Source: Planctomycetaceae bacterium (GTDB lineage Bacteria; Planctomycetota; Planctomycetia; Pirellulales; Pirellulaceae). Taken from it: DNA of 47,213 nucleotides. Where the stretch lies: the NCBI GenBank assembly GCA_002726245.1, contig PBSM01000058.1, positions 1-47,213 of the forward strand, written 5' to 3'. Under the pieces are notes generated by a model, which ran no database searches, was not told the DNA's origin, and saw nothing but the letters and a program-made list of their open reading frames with translations. Below, in pieces: positions 34,190-43,920 of the stretch. The position numbers were made by a program, and so were the translations under genes. Numbering within the stretch: the first letter of the stretch is position 1; every line of letters begins with the position of its first letter.

Positions 34190-34206
34190 TTCCCAGCCGC
34201 TGGGAA
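34190..34206. repeat. Short palindrome in a divergent promoter region
   Basis: TTCCCAGC, one base, GCTGGGAA: perfect 8-base arms in the 233-base gap between the divergent DUF1549 and membrane protein genes. It could be an operator, or another member of the CCC...GGG hairpin family seen at 7075-7098. No other feature was recognised in the gap (34038-34270). Confidence 0.4.
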
Positions 34207-34270
34207 GGCGATATTTGCACGAAATCAACTGTTTGCCTACCATCCGGACAGGAGACACAAGGCAACACGC

Positions 34271-35719
34271 ATGAATGAGACGCCCGACGACCAGGAGACA
34301 CCTCCGCCCGCGATCTGGACTGATGAAGTGACCGCGCCGCCGATGATCGATATTGCGGAGGCGGCCCCTCCAACGGACCTGCCTCCAATCCAGATCCACG
34401 CAGCGGAGATGATCGACGAAGATGTGACGGTAGTCGATGAACGGAGCTTGCCCGTCAAGTGTTGGAGTTGGTTCTGTAATGTATTGGACTGGCTGTTCGG
34501 GATGGCTTGCGTGATCGCCGGGCTCGCCCTGGTCGCGACGATTCCCATCGCGCAGTTCTTGTCGCTCGGATATCTGCTGGAAGTGAGCGGGCGCATCTCG
34601 CGAACCGGGCGGATCTCCGAGGGATTCATTGGCATTCGACAAGCATCGCGAGTCGGCAGCATTGTCCTTGGTACGTGGTTGATGTTTTTGCCGATCCGGT
34701 TTGCATCGACGGTGTGGAGCGCGTCGCAGTTGATCGACCCGGATAGCCGAGCAACCGCAGGTTGGCGCATCGGGCTGCTGACCGTCACCGTCCTGATGAT
34801 TGGCCACATCGTGGTCTCGTGGAGTTGTGGCGGCAAACTTCGGCATTTCTTCTGGCCATTTCTTGCACCCATGTTCTTCGCCATGTGGGGTCTGCGACGG
34901 ATCGTTTCCAGTCAGCGACTGGCCCCGATTGTCCGGCCTGTCGTCGGCACAATCTCGAAACGCTTGCTGCGAGACCTGACGAGAGTGCCCCCGCTTAGTG
35001 AATGGTTCCCGCCGGCGATCTTGCTGGCGCGAGTCCGCCAAGGCGGCATGTATGTATCGGCTCGTGATACGGTATGGGAATTCGCCGTCAACATGCGCCT
35101 GCACTATTACTTCTGGCTCGGCCTGCGCGGCTTTGCCGGCGCGATTGTCTGGCTGTTCGTACCCGTCATGCTAATCATTGCCACGACGCAGTTGTCGCTT
35201 GACAATCAGCAAGCCGCTCAAGGCCTCGGTGGCTTGGCCGGCTTCATTGGCTCCATGTTGTTGATGGTGGTTGTTCTTTACTTGCCGTTCATGCAAACGC
35301 ACTTCGCCGCTCAGAATCGCTTCGTCGCGATGTTCGAGTTGGGAACAGTGCGGAAGTTATTCCGCCAAGCGCCGCTTGCGTTTTGGTTCGCCTTGCTGAT
35401 TACCGTCGCTTTCGCGATCCCACTCTACTTGCTCAAGATCGAGTACCCGCCGCGAGAGATCTTGTGGTTGCCTTCGCTACTCTTCGTGATCTTCATCCTG
35501 CCCGCGCGCATCATCACTGGCTGGGCCCTGGGTCGCGCGATGAAGCGAAAGGAGCCGAGGTACTTTCTCACCCGATGGATTGCTCGACTGGGGACGTTGC
35601 CGGTCGTTGTAATCTATGTCTTCTTTGCCTATTTCTCGCAATACACTTCTTGGTACGGACCGTTTAGCCTCTTCGAGCAACACGCCTTTCTTCCGCCTGT
35701 GTCTTTCCTCGGGTTGTAG
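34271..35719 (+). CDS. Multi-pass membrane protein of unknown function
   Basis: 482 residues from the ATG at 34271, preceded by an AGGAGA-like site about 20 bases upstream that is too distant to be sure of. A soluble, acidic N-terminal region of about 70 residues (MNETPDDQETPPPAIWTDEV) is followed by hydrophobic segments at about residues 77-105 (GMACVIAGLALVATIPIAQF), in the middle (VGSIVLGTWLMFLPIRFA, IGLLTVTVLMIGHIVVSW, FFWPFLAPMFFAMWGL, IVWLFVPVMLIIA, GFIGSMLLMVVVLYLPFM) and at the C-terminus (LPVVVIYVFFAYFSQY). This resembles planctomycete DUF4013-type membrane proteins, but I do not assign a role. No catalytic motif. Confidence 0.72.
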   Translation: MNETPDDQETPPPAIWTDEVTAPPMIDIAEAAPPTDLPPIQIHAAEMIDEDVTVVDERSLPVKCWSWFCNVLDWLFGMACVIAGLALVATIPIAQFLSLGYLLEVSGRISRTGRISEGFIGIRQASRVGSIVLGTWLMFLPIRFASTVWSASQLIDPDSRATAGWRIGLLTVTVLMIGHIVVSWSCGGKLRHFFWPFLAPMFFAMWGLRRIVSSQRLAPIVRPVVGTISKRLLRDLTRVPPLSEWFPPAILLARVRQGGMYVSARDTVWEFAVNMRLHYYFWLGLRGFAGAIVWLFVPVMLIIATTQLSLDNQQAAQGLGGLAGFIGSMLLMVVVLYLPFMQTHFAAQNRFVAMFELGTVRKLFRQAPLAFWFALLITVAFAIPLYLLKIEYPPREILWLPSLLFVIFILPARIITGWALGRAMKRKEPRYFLTRWIARLGTLPVVVIYVFFAYFSQYTSWYGPFSLFEQHAFLPPVSFLGL

Positions 35720-35723
35720 CCGA

Positions 35724-35835
35724 GTAGGTCACGCTCGCCGAGCGTGACCTCGAAAACCGTTGCGTTTTCGTTCGTCAGAAGTCACTTTCGGCTGAAGGCA
35801 CTCCGCTGAAGTCAGTTTCGGCGGAAGTGACCTAC
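35724..35835. repeat. Palindrome cluster, GTAGGTCAC...GTGACCTAC
   Basis: The 35720-35908 gap begins with AGGTCACGCT, five bases, AGCGTGACCT and ends with GAAGTGACCTAC, the reverse complement of its outer end, with internal GAAGTCACTTTC/GAAGTCAGTTTC echoes. This is the family of 15314-15394 with a CAC/GTG change. It follows the membrane protein stop and precedes the S41 peptidase. Confidence 0.7.
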
Positions 35836-35908
35836 TTGTCCACGGCCTGCGATAGTGAAGAACCCTCGCAGCCGCTAGGATGGAGGAATCGCAATACGAG
35901 GTGAAACC

Positions 35909-37249
35909 ATGCCGCCACGCAACCTGACCATCATCTTTGCAACTTCGCTCTTGTCGATCGTGTGCTATCTGAAGGCCGAGCGAAATCGCTACGCTGGCAC
36001 AATCGCCGACGCGATGGAGACCGTGTCGCAATATTACGTGGAAGAGGTCGATACCCGCGTGCTCTTTGAAGACGCGATGAAGGGCATGGTCGGCGGGCTG
36101 GATCAGTACTCGGGGTATATCGGGCCGGATACTCTCAATCAAATGAACGCCAGCCTCGATCAACAGTTCGGCGGCGTCGGAGTCAAAGTTGAGAAGAAGC
36201 AGGAAGGCGAGCCGCTGACGGTACTCAGTCCGCTTGTCGGCACACCGGCGTACCGGGCAGGAATTCAAGCTGGCGATAAGATCCTGGCCGTGGATGGGCA
36301 GACGCTGGCCGGGATTCACCTTTCCGAATCGGTCAAGCTGATGCGCGGCGTGCCAGGTTCCGAGTTGACGCTCACGATTCTGCGGGCAGGTCGAGAAGAC
36401 ACGTTCGAAGTGACGATTGTCCGCGAGATTATCAAAGTCGATTCGGTGTTCGGCGACACACGGCGCGCCGACGGCTCGTGGGACTTTCATCTCGAAGAGA
36501 ATCGTCGGATTGGCTATCTGCGATTGACGACGTTCGGGCAGCGATCGGTCGAGGAACTCAAACAGGTACTCTCGCCAGCGGACAATCGGGTTCCCTTCGA
36601 AGCAATCATCATCGATCTCCGAGGCAACGCTGGTGGATTGCTCGACACGGCCGTGAAAGCATGCGACCTCTTCATTGATAGCGGACGGATCGTCAGCACG
36701 AATGGCCGAAACGGCGTGTTGCGTACGAGTGCCGATGCAACCGATTCGCTGCTAATACCCAAAGACATTCCGATCGTTGTGCTCGTCAACGAGTTCTCGG
36801 CCAGCGCCAGCGAAATTCTCGCGGCCTGCCTGCAGGATCACAAACGAGCCGTCATCGTCGGCGAGCGGACGTGGGGGAAAGGTACGGTGCAGAACATACT
36901 GGATTTGGAAGGTGGCCGTAGCGCGTTGAAGCTAACGACCGCGACGTACTGGCGGCCGAACGGAAAGAACATCCATCGGCGCGAAGGTGCTGGCGAAGAC
37001 GAATCTTGGGGCGTTGCGCCGGACGAGGGATTCGCTGTCCCGATGGAAGATGATTTGTTGGAGAAGGTGTTCATGCAGCGACGGCAACGTGATCGGTACC
37101 GGCCGCCGGAGGAAGAAGCTGACCCGCCCGATAGTCCGGCAGTAGACGAGGCGACCGACGAGAAAGTGGATGATCCTCAGCTCCGTCGCGCGATCGAGCA
37201 CCTTGAAAAAAAGCTGCTCGAAAAAGACGCCGCGTCACAGACCGCGTGA
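35909..37249 (+). CDS. S41 family C-terminal processing peptidase
   Basis: 446 residues, a tail-specific serine protease. An N-terminal hydrophobic segment (LTIIFATSLLSIVCYL) anchors or exports it. The N-terminal helical domain carries YYVEEVDTRVLFEDAMKGMV and GLDQYSGYIGPDTL. A PDZ domain covers about residues 85-170 (QFGGVGVKVEKK, GDKILAVDGQTLAGIHLSES). The protease core has IGYLRLTTFGQRSVEELKQV, IIIDLRGNAGGLLDTAV and the catalytic serine/lysine pair in NEFSASASEILAACLQDH (around residue 298) and GERTWGKGTVQNI (around residue 322). It degrades or matures envelope proteins. A charged proline-rich tail ends the protein; the gene's last 15 bases overlap the convergent small secreted protein gene. 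Confidence 0.93.
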   Translation: MPPRNLTIIFATSLLSIVCYLKAERNRYAGTIADAMETVSQYYVEEVDTRVLFEDAMKGMVGGLDQYSGYIGPDTLNQMNASLDQQFGGVGVKVEKKQEGEPLTVLSPLVGTPAYRAGIQAGDKILAVDGQTLAGIHLSESVKLMRGVPGSELTLTILRAGREDTFEVTIVREIIKVDSVFGDTRRADGSWDFHLEENRRIGYLRLTTFGQRSVEELKQVLSPADNRVPFEAIIIDLRGNAGGLLDTAVKACDLFIDSGRIVSTNGRNGVLRTSADATDSLLIPKDIPIVVLVNEFSASASEILAACLQDHKRAVIVGERTWGKGTVQNILDLEGGRSALKLTTATYWRPNGKNIHRREGAGEDESWGVAPDEGFAVPMEDDLLEKVFMQRRQRDRYRPPEEEADPPDSPAVDEATDEKVDDPQLRRAIEHLEKKLLEKDAASQTA

Positions 37250-37714
37250 CGTTGCGGCGAGGTCTTCGATCTTCGTATCGAAACTCAAGCGGACGACAAA
37301 CCAGTCCGGTCCGTCGGGTTCATCGCTGGGTGGGCGATAGTAGACAAAACGCCACACTACTGGGAATTGCTCTGCCTTGTAGAGGTACGTCAAGAAGATC
37401 AAACTGTTTCCCACCCGGCGCACATCAACCTCCTTCGCCTCCAAGAACGCACCATAACGAGGTTCGAGCTTCTTATACTCATCAAGCAACGCCAACAGCT
37501 TCTCTGAAGACTGTGGGCTAGCAAGCAGACTGCCGTCGAGTAGTTCGTTGAAAACCGCTGTCGCGGTCGAATTTGGGTTCGCGAGATTCTCGAAGAACTG
37601 GTCAACTTTCTCGGCCAACCGACGCGAATCGTCTTCTTGCGCGATACCGAACGAGTTTACGACGACCAGGATCGCCAACGTGCCGGGAATGGTGAGTGTT
37701 CTTCGTAACGACAT
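37235..37714 (-). CDS. Small secreted protein of unknown function
   Basis: 159 residues from the ATG at 37712-37714, with GGAG six bases before it, opening with a signal peptide (TIPGTLAILVVVNSFGIAQ). An earlier ATG at 37727-37729 overlaps the folC stop as TAATG and would add five residues; coupled translation is possible. The mature part has a helical stretch (RRLAEKVDQFFENLANPNST) and a late beta region (VRRVGNSLIFLTYLYKAEQF, VWRFVYYRPP, WFVVRLSFDTKIEDL). The fold could be a DUF4864/SnoaL-like small alpha-beta barrel, unproven. It lies downstream of folC. Confidence 0.7.
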   Translation of the reverse strand: MSLRRTLTIPGTLAILVVVNSFGIAQEDDSRRLAEKVDQFFENLANPNSTATAVFNELLDGSLLASPQSSEKLLALLDEYKKLEPRYGAFLEAKEVDVRRVGNSLIFLTYLYKAEQFPVVWRFVYYRPPSDEPDGPDWFVVRLSFDTKIEDLAATSRGL

Positions 37715-37728
37715 TCGTAGCTCCAGCA

Positions 37729-39192
37729 TTACATTGAGGTCGCGGACAGCGGACTTGCTTCGGTGACTAAGTTTCGCATCTCGGCGGCCAAGAAGAACGA
37801 GCCTGTGATGCAAACGAGAGCATCGGGCGTGACGATCGTTTCACAGTGTTGCCAAGCCAACGCCGGCGTTTCACAAGTCGTGATGGCGGGCTTTCGTGAC
37901 AAGTCTGCGTCGTACGCGCCACGTTCTAGCATCTCCTTGGCATCCGCTGGCGCAACCGCACGCGGGTTGTCCAGGTATTGAGTTAGGATGATCGAATCGA
38001 AGCTCTCTAGCAAGCGTTTCAGCATTCCTGGAACATCTTTATCGCGAGCCGCCGCGAAGATTAGGATGCGTTGGCTGGCGCACAAGCCTGCTTCCACAGC
38101 CGCTAGCAGAGCGTCGATCGAGGCGACGTTGTGCGCCGCGTCGAGGACGACGGTCGGTCGTCGGGAAACAATCTCGATTCTAGCCGGGCAGCGTGATTCG
38201 GCCAGTCCGCGATAGATCGCGTCTTTGGGAATTCGCCACCCGGCCAGTTCGAGTTGCTGCAGTGTTGCGATCGCGACCGCTGCGTTGGCGGCCTGATGAG
38301 CGCCGATCATGCCCAATTGCACGTCCGGCAAACGCCAAGCCCCACCCAACTCGCTGGTGTAGTGGAGCGCTGCCGGCAAGAGTGTGAGGCCGTTCGGTTG
38401 GTGATGCTGGAAATCATAATCCTCCCCAACGAAGCACGTTGGCGCGCCGCGTTCCGCGGCGATACTCCGGATGACTTTACGTGGCTCTTTTCCGGTCACG
38501 CCACATACTATTGGGGCGCCCGGTTTGATGATGCCTGCCTTTTCGGCAGCGATTTCCGCAAGTGTATCCCCGAGTTGCCGGACATGGTCAAAGCTGATAC
38601 TCGTGATCGCTGTCACAACCGGGCGACAGACGTTGGTCGAATCGAGACGCCCACCGAGGCCGACTTCAAGCACAGCGACGTCAACGGTTTGGCTCGCGAA
38701 ATGAAGCATCGTCATGGCTGTTGTGATCTCGAAGAACGTCGGCGTACCGAGCGGGCCGCCGCGTTCAGCCTCTTCGTCCATGGAAACGACCGTGGGTCGA
38801 AGCACATCGACTAGCGCCATCAACTCATCGGGCGAGCAACGCTGACCATCGATCTGGATGCGTTCCTCCAGGTAGTCTAAATGCGGAGAGGTATAGAGGC
38901 CGGTTCTGTACCCAGCGGCTTTGAGCACACCGGCAACCATAGCCGCGGTCGATCCCTTGCCCTTAGTGCCGGCAATATGTACGGCGGGGAACTGCTGCTG
39001 CGGATTGTCAACTCGAGCCAGCAGTTCGCGCATGCGCTCGAGATTCAAATCGCGTCCGCGCGGAGGCCCTCCGGACGCCCGCTCGTAGTTGACGCGTCCG
39101 TAAAGATAGTCCAGTGCGGTTTGATAGCTCGCGCCGCGAAGATCGTTGCTGTCACCCACTGGCCAGCTCGGGAGCAGAGACCAAGAAACCAA
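37729..39192 (-). CDS. folC: Folylpolyglutamate synthase / dihydrofolate synthase
   Basis: Mur-ligase-fold enzyme of folate biosynthesis that joins glutamates to dihydropteroate and folates using ATP; 487 residues. Motifs: AVHIAGTKGKGSTAAMVAGV (ATP loop), GYRTGLYTSPHLDYLEERIQ, VAVLEVGLGGRLDSTNV, ITSISFDHVRQLGDTLAEIA and IAAEKAGIIKPGAPIV, then the C-terminal ligase domain with RPTVVLDAAHNVASIDALLA. The length is slightly above average because of an N-terminal extension (MVSWSLLPSWPVGDSNDLRG); a shorter start at a later codon is possible but no ATG stands before the conserved YLYGRVNYER. It precedes the small secreted protein gene, with overlap. Confidence 0.92.
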   Translation of the reverse strand: MVSWSLLPSWPVGDSNDLRGASYQTALDYLYGRVNYERASGGPPRGRDLNLERMRELLARVDNPQQQFPAVHIAGTKGKGSTAAMVAGVLKAAGYRTGLYTSPHLDYLEERIQIDGQRCSPDELMALVDVLRPTVVSMDEEAERGGPLGTPTFFEITTAMTMLHFASQTVDVAVLEVGLGGRLDSTNVCRPVVTAITSISFDHVRQLGDTLAEIAAEKAGIIKPGAPIVCGVTGKEPRKVIRSIAAERGAPTCFVGEDYDFQHHQPNGLTLLPAALHYTSELGGAWRLPDVQLGMIGAHQAANAAVAIATLQQLELAGWRIPKDAIYRGLAESRCPARIEIVSRRPTVVLDAAHNVASIDALLAAVEAGLCASQRILIFAAARDKDVPGMLKRLLESFDSIILTQYLDNPRAVAPADAKEMLERGAYDADLSRKPAITTCETPALAWQHCETIVTPDALVCITGSFFLAAEMRNLVTEASPLSATSM

Positions 39193-39244
39193 AAGCGCAG
39201 TTTAGACGGGCAGCGACTTGGCGGCAATCAAGTACACCGCAGTG

Positions 39245-40246
39245 CTACGCAACCCGCGTCGCATGCCCGGCTTGTCCGAACGCGACCATGCGATCGATGC
39301 AGACTTGCTTCATGGCGGCGCGAGCTGGCTTGAGATAGTCGCGGGGATCAAATTTCTCGGGACTCTCCGCAAGAACCTTGCGGATCGCACCGGTAATGGC
39401 CAAGCGGTTGTCCGTATCGACGTTGATCTTGCGGACGCCATGCTTGATGCCACGTTGAATCTCTTCGACGGGCACTCCCCAAGTTTGGCGAATTTCACCG
39501 CCGTGCTGGTTGATGATGTCCTGTAGCTCTTGCGGGACCGACGAGCTGCCGTGCATGACGAGGTGGCAGTTGGGTAGACGCTTGTGAATCTCTTCAATCC
39601 GGTCCATCGCCAGCGTGTCGCCGTCTGGCTTGCGCGTGAATTTGTAAGCTCCGTGGCTGGTGCCGATCGCAACCGCCAGAGCATCGCATCCCGTGTCCGC
39701 AACGAAACGCTCCGCTTCGTCCGGATCAGTCAGCAGTTGGTCATGCGATAGGCGCCCTGTTGCTCCGTGTCCGTCTTCCTGCTCGCCCATTCCACTTTCC
39801 AGTGATCCAAGGCATCCCAACTCGCCTTCGACCGACACGTTCTCGGCATGAGCCAGCTTGACAACTTCGGCAGTCACCTTCGCATTGTAGTCGTAATCGG
39901 CGGGCGTCTTGCCGTCTTCCTTGAGCGACCCATCCATCATCACAGAGGTGAATCCGTTCTCGATCGCGCTCATGCAGGTGTCAACGCTGTTGCCGTGATC
40001 CTGGTGCATGACGATCGGGATGTGTGGATATAACTCAGCAGCGGCGAGCATCAAATGGCGGAGATATGCATCCTGCGAGTAAGCCCTGGCACCTCGAGAA
40101 GCTTGGACGATGACGGGCGATTCCGTCTCGTCTGCGGCTTCCATGATCGCCTGGATCTGCTCCATGTTATTAACATTGAACGCAGCAACGCCGTAATTGG
40201 TGTCGGCGGCGTGGTCCAGGAGTGTTCGTAGTGGGATGAGTGCCAT
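39245..40246 (-). CDS. fba: Class II fructose-bisphosphate aldolase
   Basis: Zinc-dependent aldolase of glycolysis, gluconeogenesis and the Calvin cycle, 333 residues. It starts [20 protein letters not shown] and has the Calvin-subtype layout: [17 protein letters not shown] with a zinc histidine, [40 protein letters not shown] with a zinc glutamate, [14 protein letters not shown] with a histidine, then [19 protein letters not shown] and [18 protein letters not shown]. The family would cleave fructose-1,6-bisphosphate or sedoheptulose-1,7-bisphosphate. Together with tkt it makes part of central sugar phosphate metabolism, but the two genes are 30 kb apart. folC is the next gene downstream on the same strand, 52 bases away. 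Confidence 0.96.
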   Translation of the reverse strand: MALIPLRTLLDHAADTNYGVAAFNVNNMEQIQAIMEAADETESPVIVQASRGARAYSQDAYLRHLMLAAAELYPHIPIVMHQDHGNSVDTCMSAIENGFTSVMMDGSLKEDGKTPADYDYNAKVTAEVVKLAHAENVSVEGELGCLGSLESGMGEQEDGHGATGRLSHDQLLTDPDEAERFVADTGCDALAVAIGTSHGAYKFTRKPDGDTLAMDRIEEIHKRLPNCHLVMHGSSSVPQELQDIINQHGGEIRQTWGVPVEEIQRGIKHGVRKINVDTDNRLAITGAIRKVLAESPEKFDPRDYLKPARAAMKQVCIDRMVAFGQAGHATRVA

Positions 40247-40356
40247 GTAGTGCTCCTAGCAAGTTAGATGAGCCCCTCATTATCGTGCGCAAGCGATTTC
40301 TGGCAATGCCCTCGCACTTTCGGTTCGAGAGTAAAGACTGTCTGGGCTGGTGAGTC

Positions 40357-41880
40357 TCAGCTTGCCTCGAGCGGTGGCAGGTCGAGGGTGATTGCCCGCA
40401 AACGACCTTCTCGCTCGACGGTCATCTCAAGCGGGCTCGGCAGCGTGGTCAGAGCCTCGAAGAACTCCGTACCATCGGCGAACGACTCGCTGCCCACTTC
40501 ATAGACGCGGTCCCCATTCTTCAAGCCTGCGATCGATGCCGGCGATCCGTTGACGACGCGCGTGAGAATGACCGTTCCCGGTTCTGCTTGATCCTCTCGC
40601 CACGCAATGCCAACGCGGGAAGGAGTCCCGTCCAAGTCGATGGACAGTTGCAAGGGCTCTTCCGCGCCTGGCCGCTCGACGAGAACATCGACCGGTGAAC
40701 GTGCATGCAGAACTTGCCGACGGAAAGCAACTTTGTCCAGAATCTTCTGGCCGGAGAATTCGAGAAGGCGATCCCCCACAAGCAATCCGCCTCGATCCGC
40801 CGCACCACCTCGCTCGACATGAGCCAAGACCAAACCTTCGCCATCGCTTTCCGCATACCATCGCACGCCCAGGCGGGGCCGTGCGGGAGGCAAGGCCGCT
40901 TCGAGTTGACGCTGATGCGACGGAGTTTCGTTCTGACCTTGAGCTCGGAATGGGCCAAGCACTTCGCGATCCGCAAGCTGATAGGCGACTCCGAACAAGA
41001 AGCGAGAAGCCTGTTCCATTCCTTGGGAGTTTACTTTGTGAGAATCGTCGCTGGGGCGGTGGTAGTCATCGTGTAAACCTGTGTGGAACATCAAAGCCGG
41101 GACGCCTTTGGCAATGAACGAATGATGATCGCTGTTCGCTTTCAGTTCCCAATTGAAGTTCAATCGCAGATCGGATTCGTAGTTGATCTCGCTGACGAAG
41201 CGGCGCAGTCCGGGTGTGGTGCGTGAACCGTAGACTTGCAGTTGCTGATTTCGCAACCGGCCAATCATGTCGAGATTAATCATGAACACGATGTTCTTTA
41301 GTGGCACCGTTGGGTTCGCCACGAAGTGTTTCGAGCCGAGCAAACCTTTCTCTTCGCCATCCCAAAAAGCGAACATCACGGAACGCCTCGGCTGTGATGG
41401 CATCTGCAGGAACGCTTCCGCCGTCTCTAACAAGCCCGCTGTTCCGCTCGCGTTGTCATCGGCTCCGTTGTGCACGTATCCGAAGGGACCATAGCTATTG
41501 CGTCGTGATCCGTAGCCGACGTGGTCGTAGTGCGCTCCGAGCACGATCACTTCCTTTTTCAGTTCCGGATCGCTTCCTTCCAGCAAGCCCATGACATTGC
41601 GATACCCATCGCCGAAGGCTTGAAAAAAGCTGGCGTCGTCTCCAGCCCCCCGCAACCCACGGCTCTCCAATTCCTTCAGCAGATACATGCTCGCCGCTCG
41701 CCCACCGCGGCTGCCGGCTTCGCGACCCTCGAAGGAGTCGTCCGCCAGTACGTCAACGTGCGCCTGCAGATCGCCAGCCATAATTGTGGCGGCAGCTCGT
41801 CTCAAAGCCGCCATCTCGGCTGCGTCCAAGTAAACGGCTGGCAACAGGGCCAGGAACGTCAGAACTAGGTATCGCAACAT
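40357..41880 (-). CDS. M28 family zinc aminopeptidase with two PDZ domains
   Basis: 507 residues from the ATG at 41878-41880, with signal MLRYLVLTFLALLPAVYLDA; an ATG at 41904 adds eight residues. M28 zinc ligands: VIVLGAHYDHVGYG (His), YVHNGADDNASGTAGLLE (Asp), FAFWDGEEKGLLGSKHF (Glu-Glu), MINLDMIGRLRNQ (Asp) and ALMFHTGLHDDYHRPSDD (His). Two PDZ domains follow, GLVLAHVERGGAADRGGLLV with GDRLLEFSGQKILDKVAF, and VILTRVVNGSPASIAGLKNG with GDRVYEVGSESFADGTEFF. It should be an exported exopeptidase whose PDZ domains bind substrate or partner. The gene is separated from the tRNA gene by a promoter-bearing gap of about 217 bases. Confidence 0.93.
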   Translation of the reverse strand: MLRYLVLTFLALLPAVYLDAAEMAALRRAAATIMAGDLQAHVDVLADDSFEGREAGSRGGRAASMYLLKELESRGLRGAGDDASFFQAFGDGYRNVMGLLEGSDPELKKEVIVLGAHYDHVGYGSRRNSYGPFGYVHNGADDNASGTAGLLETAEAFLQMPSQPRRSVMFAFWDGEEKGLLGSKHFVANPTVPLKNIVFMINLDMIGRLRNQQLQVYGSRTTPGLRRFVSEINYESDLRLNFNWELKANSDHHSFIAKGVPALMFHTGLHDDYHRPSDDSHKVNSQGMEQASRFLFGVAYQLADREVLGPFRAQGQNETPSHQRQLEAALPPARPRLGVRWYAESDGEGLVLAHVERGGAADRGGLLVGDRLLEFSGQKILDKVAFRRQVLHARSPVDVLVERPGAEEPLQLSIDLDGTPSRVGIAWREDQAEPGTVILTRVVNGSPASIAGLKNGDRVYEVGSESFADGTEFFEALTTLPSPLEMTVEREGRLRAITLDLPPLEAS

Positions 41881-42097
41881 CCTCAGTTTCGCCCGCCAAA
41901 CCAAGAGACAAGAACAACTTGATTAATATAGCCCACAAATTCGGAGGCAAGTGGAGAAGCCGGTCCCATTCGTGCAATGCGGACAGTCGATGGGAAAATG
42001 CGGCTGCAAGTCACGTGCGACCTTGCAGATGGAGCCGCTATTCGGCAGAATTGGAAAAGTCTTCCGAAACCAGCACCGATATGTAAACAGTCCGGCC

Positions 42098-42182
42098 GGA
42101 GAGGTGGCTGAGTGGTCGAAAGCGCGGGTTTGCTAAATCCGTGACCCTTCGGGGTCCGCAGGTTCGAATCCTGTCCTCTCCG
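42098..42182 (+). tRNA. tRNA-Ser (anticodon GCU)
   Basis: A full cloverleaf with a long variable arm: acceptor GGAGAGG pairs with CCTCTCC, the anticodon stem-loop is CGGGTTTGCTAAATCCG with anticodon GCT (codons AGC and AGU), the variable arm is TGACCCTTCGGGGTC, and the T arm is GCAGGTTCGAATCCTGT. The discriminator base is G; CCA is not encoded. An integrase gene lies 135 bases downstream, so its 3' end is a plausible attachment site. Confidence 0.95.
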
Positions 42183-42193
42183 CTCTTGCTTGC

Positions 42194-42235
42194 TGCCCGT
42201 GAACGTAACTTGAACGTTCACGGGCATTTGCGTTT
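42194..42235 (+). terminator. Rho-independent terminator after tRNA-Ser
   Basis: TGCCCGTGAACGT, seven bases, ACGTTCACGGGCA: a perfect 13-base stem followed by TTTGCGTTT. It begins 12 bases after the tRNA end and should end the tRNA transcript. Confidence 0.85.
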
Positions 42236-42259
42236 CTGGGTCGCCCCCAGAAGTTCCCG

Positions 42260-42290
42260 TTTGTAGCGCTTTTTGTAGCGTTTTGTAGCG
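42260..42290 (+). repeat. Three copies of TTTGTAGCG before the integrase
   Basis: TTTGTAGCG occurs at 42260-42268, 42272-42280 and 42282-42290 on one strand. Short direct repeats between an attachment tRNA and an integrase gene could be arm-type integrase binding sites or part of a recombination directionality region; this is inference. Confidence 0.45.
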
Positions 42291-42316
42291 GAGAGCTTCT
42301 CTGAGGAGAGTCCGAA

Positions 42317-43734
42317 ATGCCTGCGTCCCATCCGGCCAACAAACGATCCAAGAAGTCCACCTCGTTCCGAGTCGGCCGCGTCCGCGCCTACCTCCGCGGT
42401 CGAGTCTGGTATCTGTGTTACCACGAGCACGGCCAGCGCCACCAACCCCGGGTCGGCCCCGATCGCGAAGCCGCCCGACAGATGGCCGCGGAGGTCAACG
42501 CCCAACTCGAAGTCGGGCGCCCTCGGCCCTCGGCTTTGAACCCAGCTCGATCCCAGCAGTCCGGCAGCGATGGCTCGACCATCACGAGCACGTCCGTCGC
42601 TCCTCGCTATGCACGATCGGTCGCTACAGTTCGGCCACACAACATCTGCTGAACTTCCTACGAGACGTTCGCCCACTACGACGCATCTCGGATTTTCGCG
42701 CGGTCCAGGCCGAGGAGTTCGTGCGCTATTTGCGGTCGCTCAACGTGGCGCCCAACGGCCACACGAACGCCTGTAAACGCCGCCTTCGGGACAACGGCGT
42801 CAAGTACGTGCTCGAAACCTGTTCCACGCTGTTCAACTATGCGGCCCGCTATCGCCACCTGCCACCCTACGCGGAGAACCCCTTCCTCACGATTGAAATC
42901 CATCGCATTCCCGTCGAGGATCCGAAACCGATCATCGTCTTTTCGAGCGACATCGAGCGTCGCTTTCTCAGTGCCTGCGACGAGTGGCAGTTCCCAATCT
43001 TTGCGACGCTCATGCTGACGGGATTGCGACCGGGTGAACTGGTCCATCTTCTGCTCCCGGAGGATGTGGACCTTGACGCGGGCTGGTTGTACATTCGCAA
43101 TAAACCGGGACTTGGCTGGAAGGTGAAAACTCGCAATGAGCGAGCGATTCCACTCGTGCCCGCTTTGCATGCCGTTCTCCGGCAACTCATCGGCAGCCGT
43201 GACACCGGCCCCGTGTTTTTACAGAGGCGATGTTTCAGCGGTCACCATCCGCCCCTCATGGATTACGGACGAGAGCAGCTGGAACGCGAGTTGGTAAGCC
43301 GATCCGAACGAAAAGGAGACACTGGTCGCAGCGGCCTGGCTGCTGCCGCGAAGACAATATGGCGCGATCTTGGTGCGTTGAAGTACGATTGGCTCCGAAA
43401 GGAGTTCATGAAAATCACGGACCAGTGTGGCATTCCAGAAATTACGGCACCCAAGACGCTTCGCCATACGTTCGCCACTTGTCTGCAAGATGCCAACGTC
43501 GATCCGTTGATTCGCAATGAGTTAATGGGGCACGCCCCGACGAGTTTTGGTGCCAACGGTTGCGGGCTGGGAATGACAGCCGCCTACACGCACAGCCGCC
43601 CAGAAACCAAACGGCGGCAGCTTGAGGATGCCATGCAATTGCGACCTGTAATCTCGCTGGCAGACAGTTTCGTCGCTGATGCTCAGCAGGCGTTACGGAA
43701 CGGAACCGAAATTAGGTCGGATTCCAATGAATAA
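42317..43734 (+). pseudogene. Tyrosine recombinase/integrase, frameshifted near residue 67
   Basis: The start at ATG 42317 is good (GAGGAGAG seven bases upstream) and reads MPASHPANKRSKKSTSFRVG, then VWYLCYHEHGQRHQPRVGPD and AAEVNAQLEVG. One base seems lost at about 42513-42518; the downstream frame carries on as APSALGFEPSSIPAVRQRW and covers the core-binding and catalytic domains to 43734. Catalytic residues are present: LTGLRPGELVHLL (Arg), TLRHTFATCLQDAN (His, Arg), LMGHAPTS (His) and AAYTHSRPETKRRQL (Tyr). The usual integrase linker reads EVGAPSALGF, so restoring one base gives a normal protein. It is either inactivated or needs ribosomal frameshifting. Confidence 0.8.
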
Positions 43735-43920
43735 TCACTCGATCCGTATTACAAGAGCTCGAAGTACGCGGCCACAGTCCGCTCGGAGCGGCTCAACACG
43801 ATTTTGACCGCCTCAGGCACGGCCACCGCATGGTCTGGCAAGCGAGAACCGTGCTGACGAACCTAATTGCGTCTGCCAAACTCGGGATTGCGCTAAATAA
43901 ATTCGATAAACGCGGCATAA

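Noticed and set aside
34166..35104. 312-codon minus-strand frame opposite the membrane protein
   Set aside because: Basic, histidine- and glutamine-rich shadow of hydrophobic codons on the plus strand.
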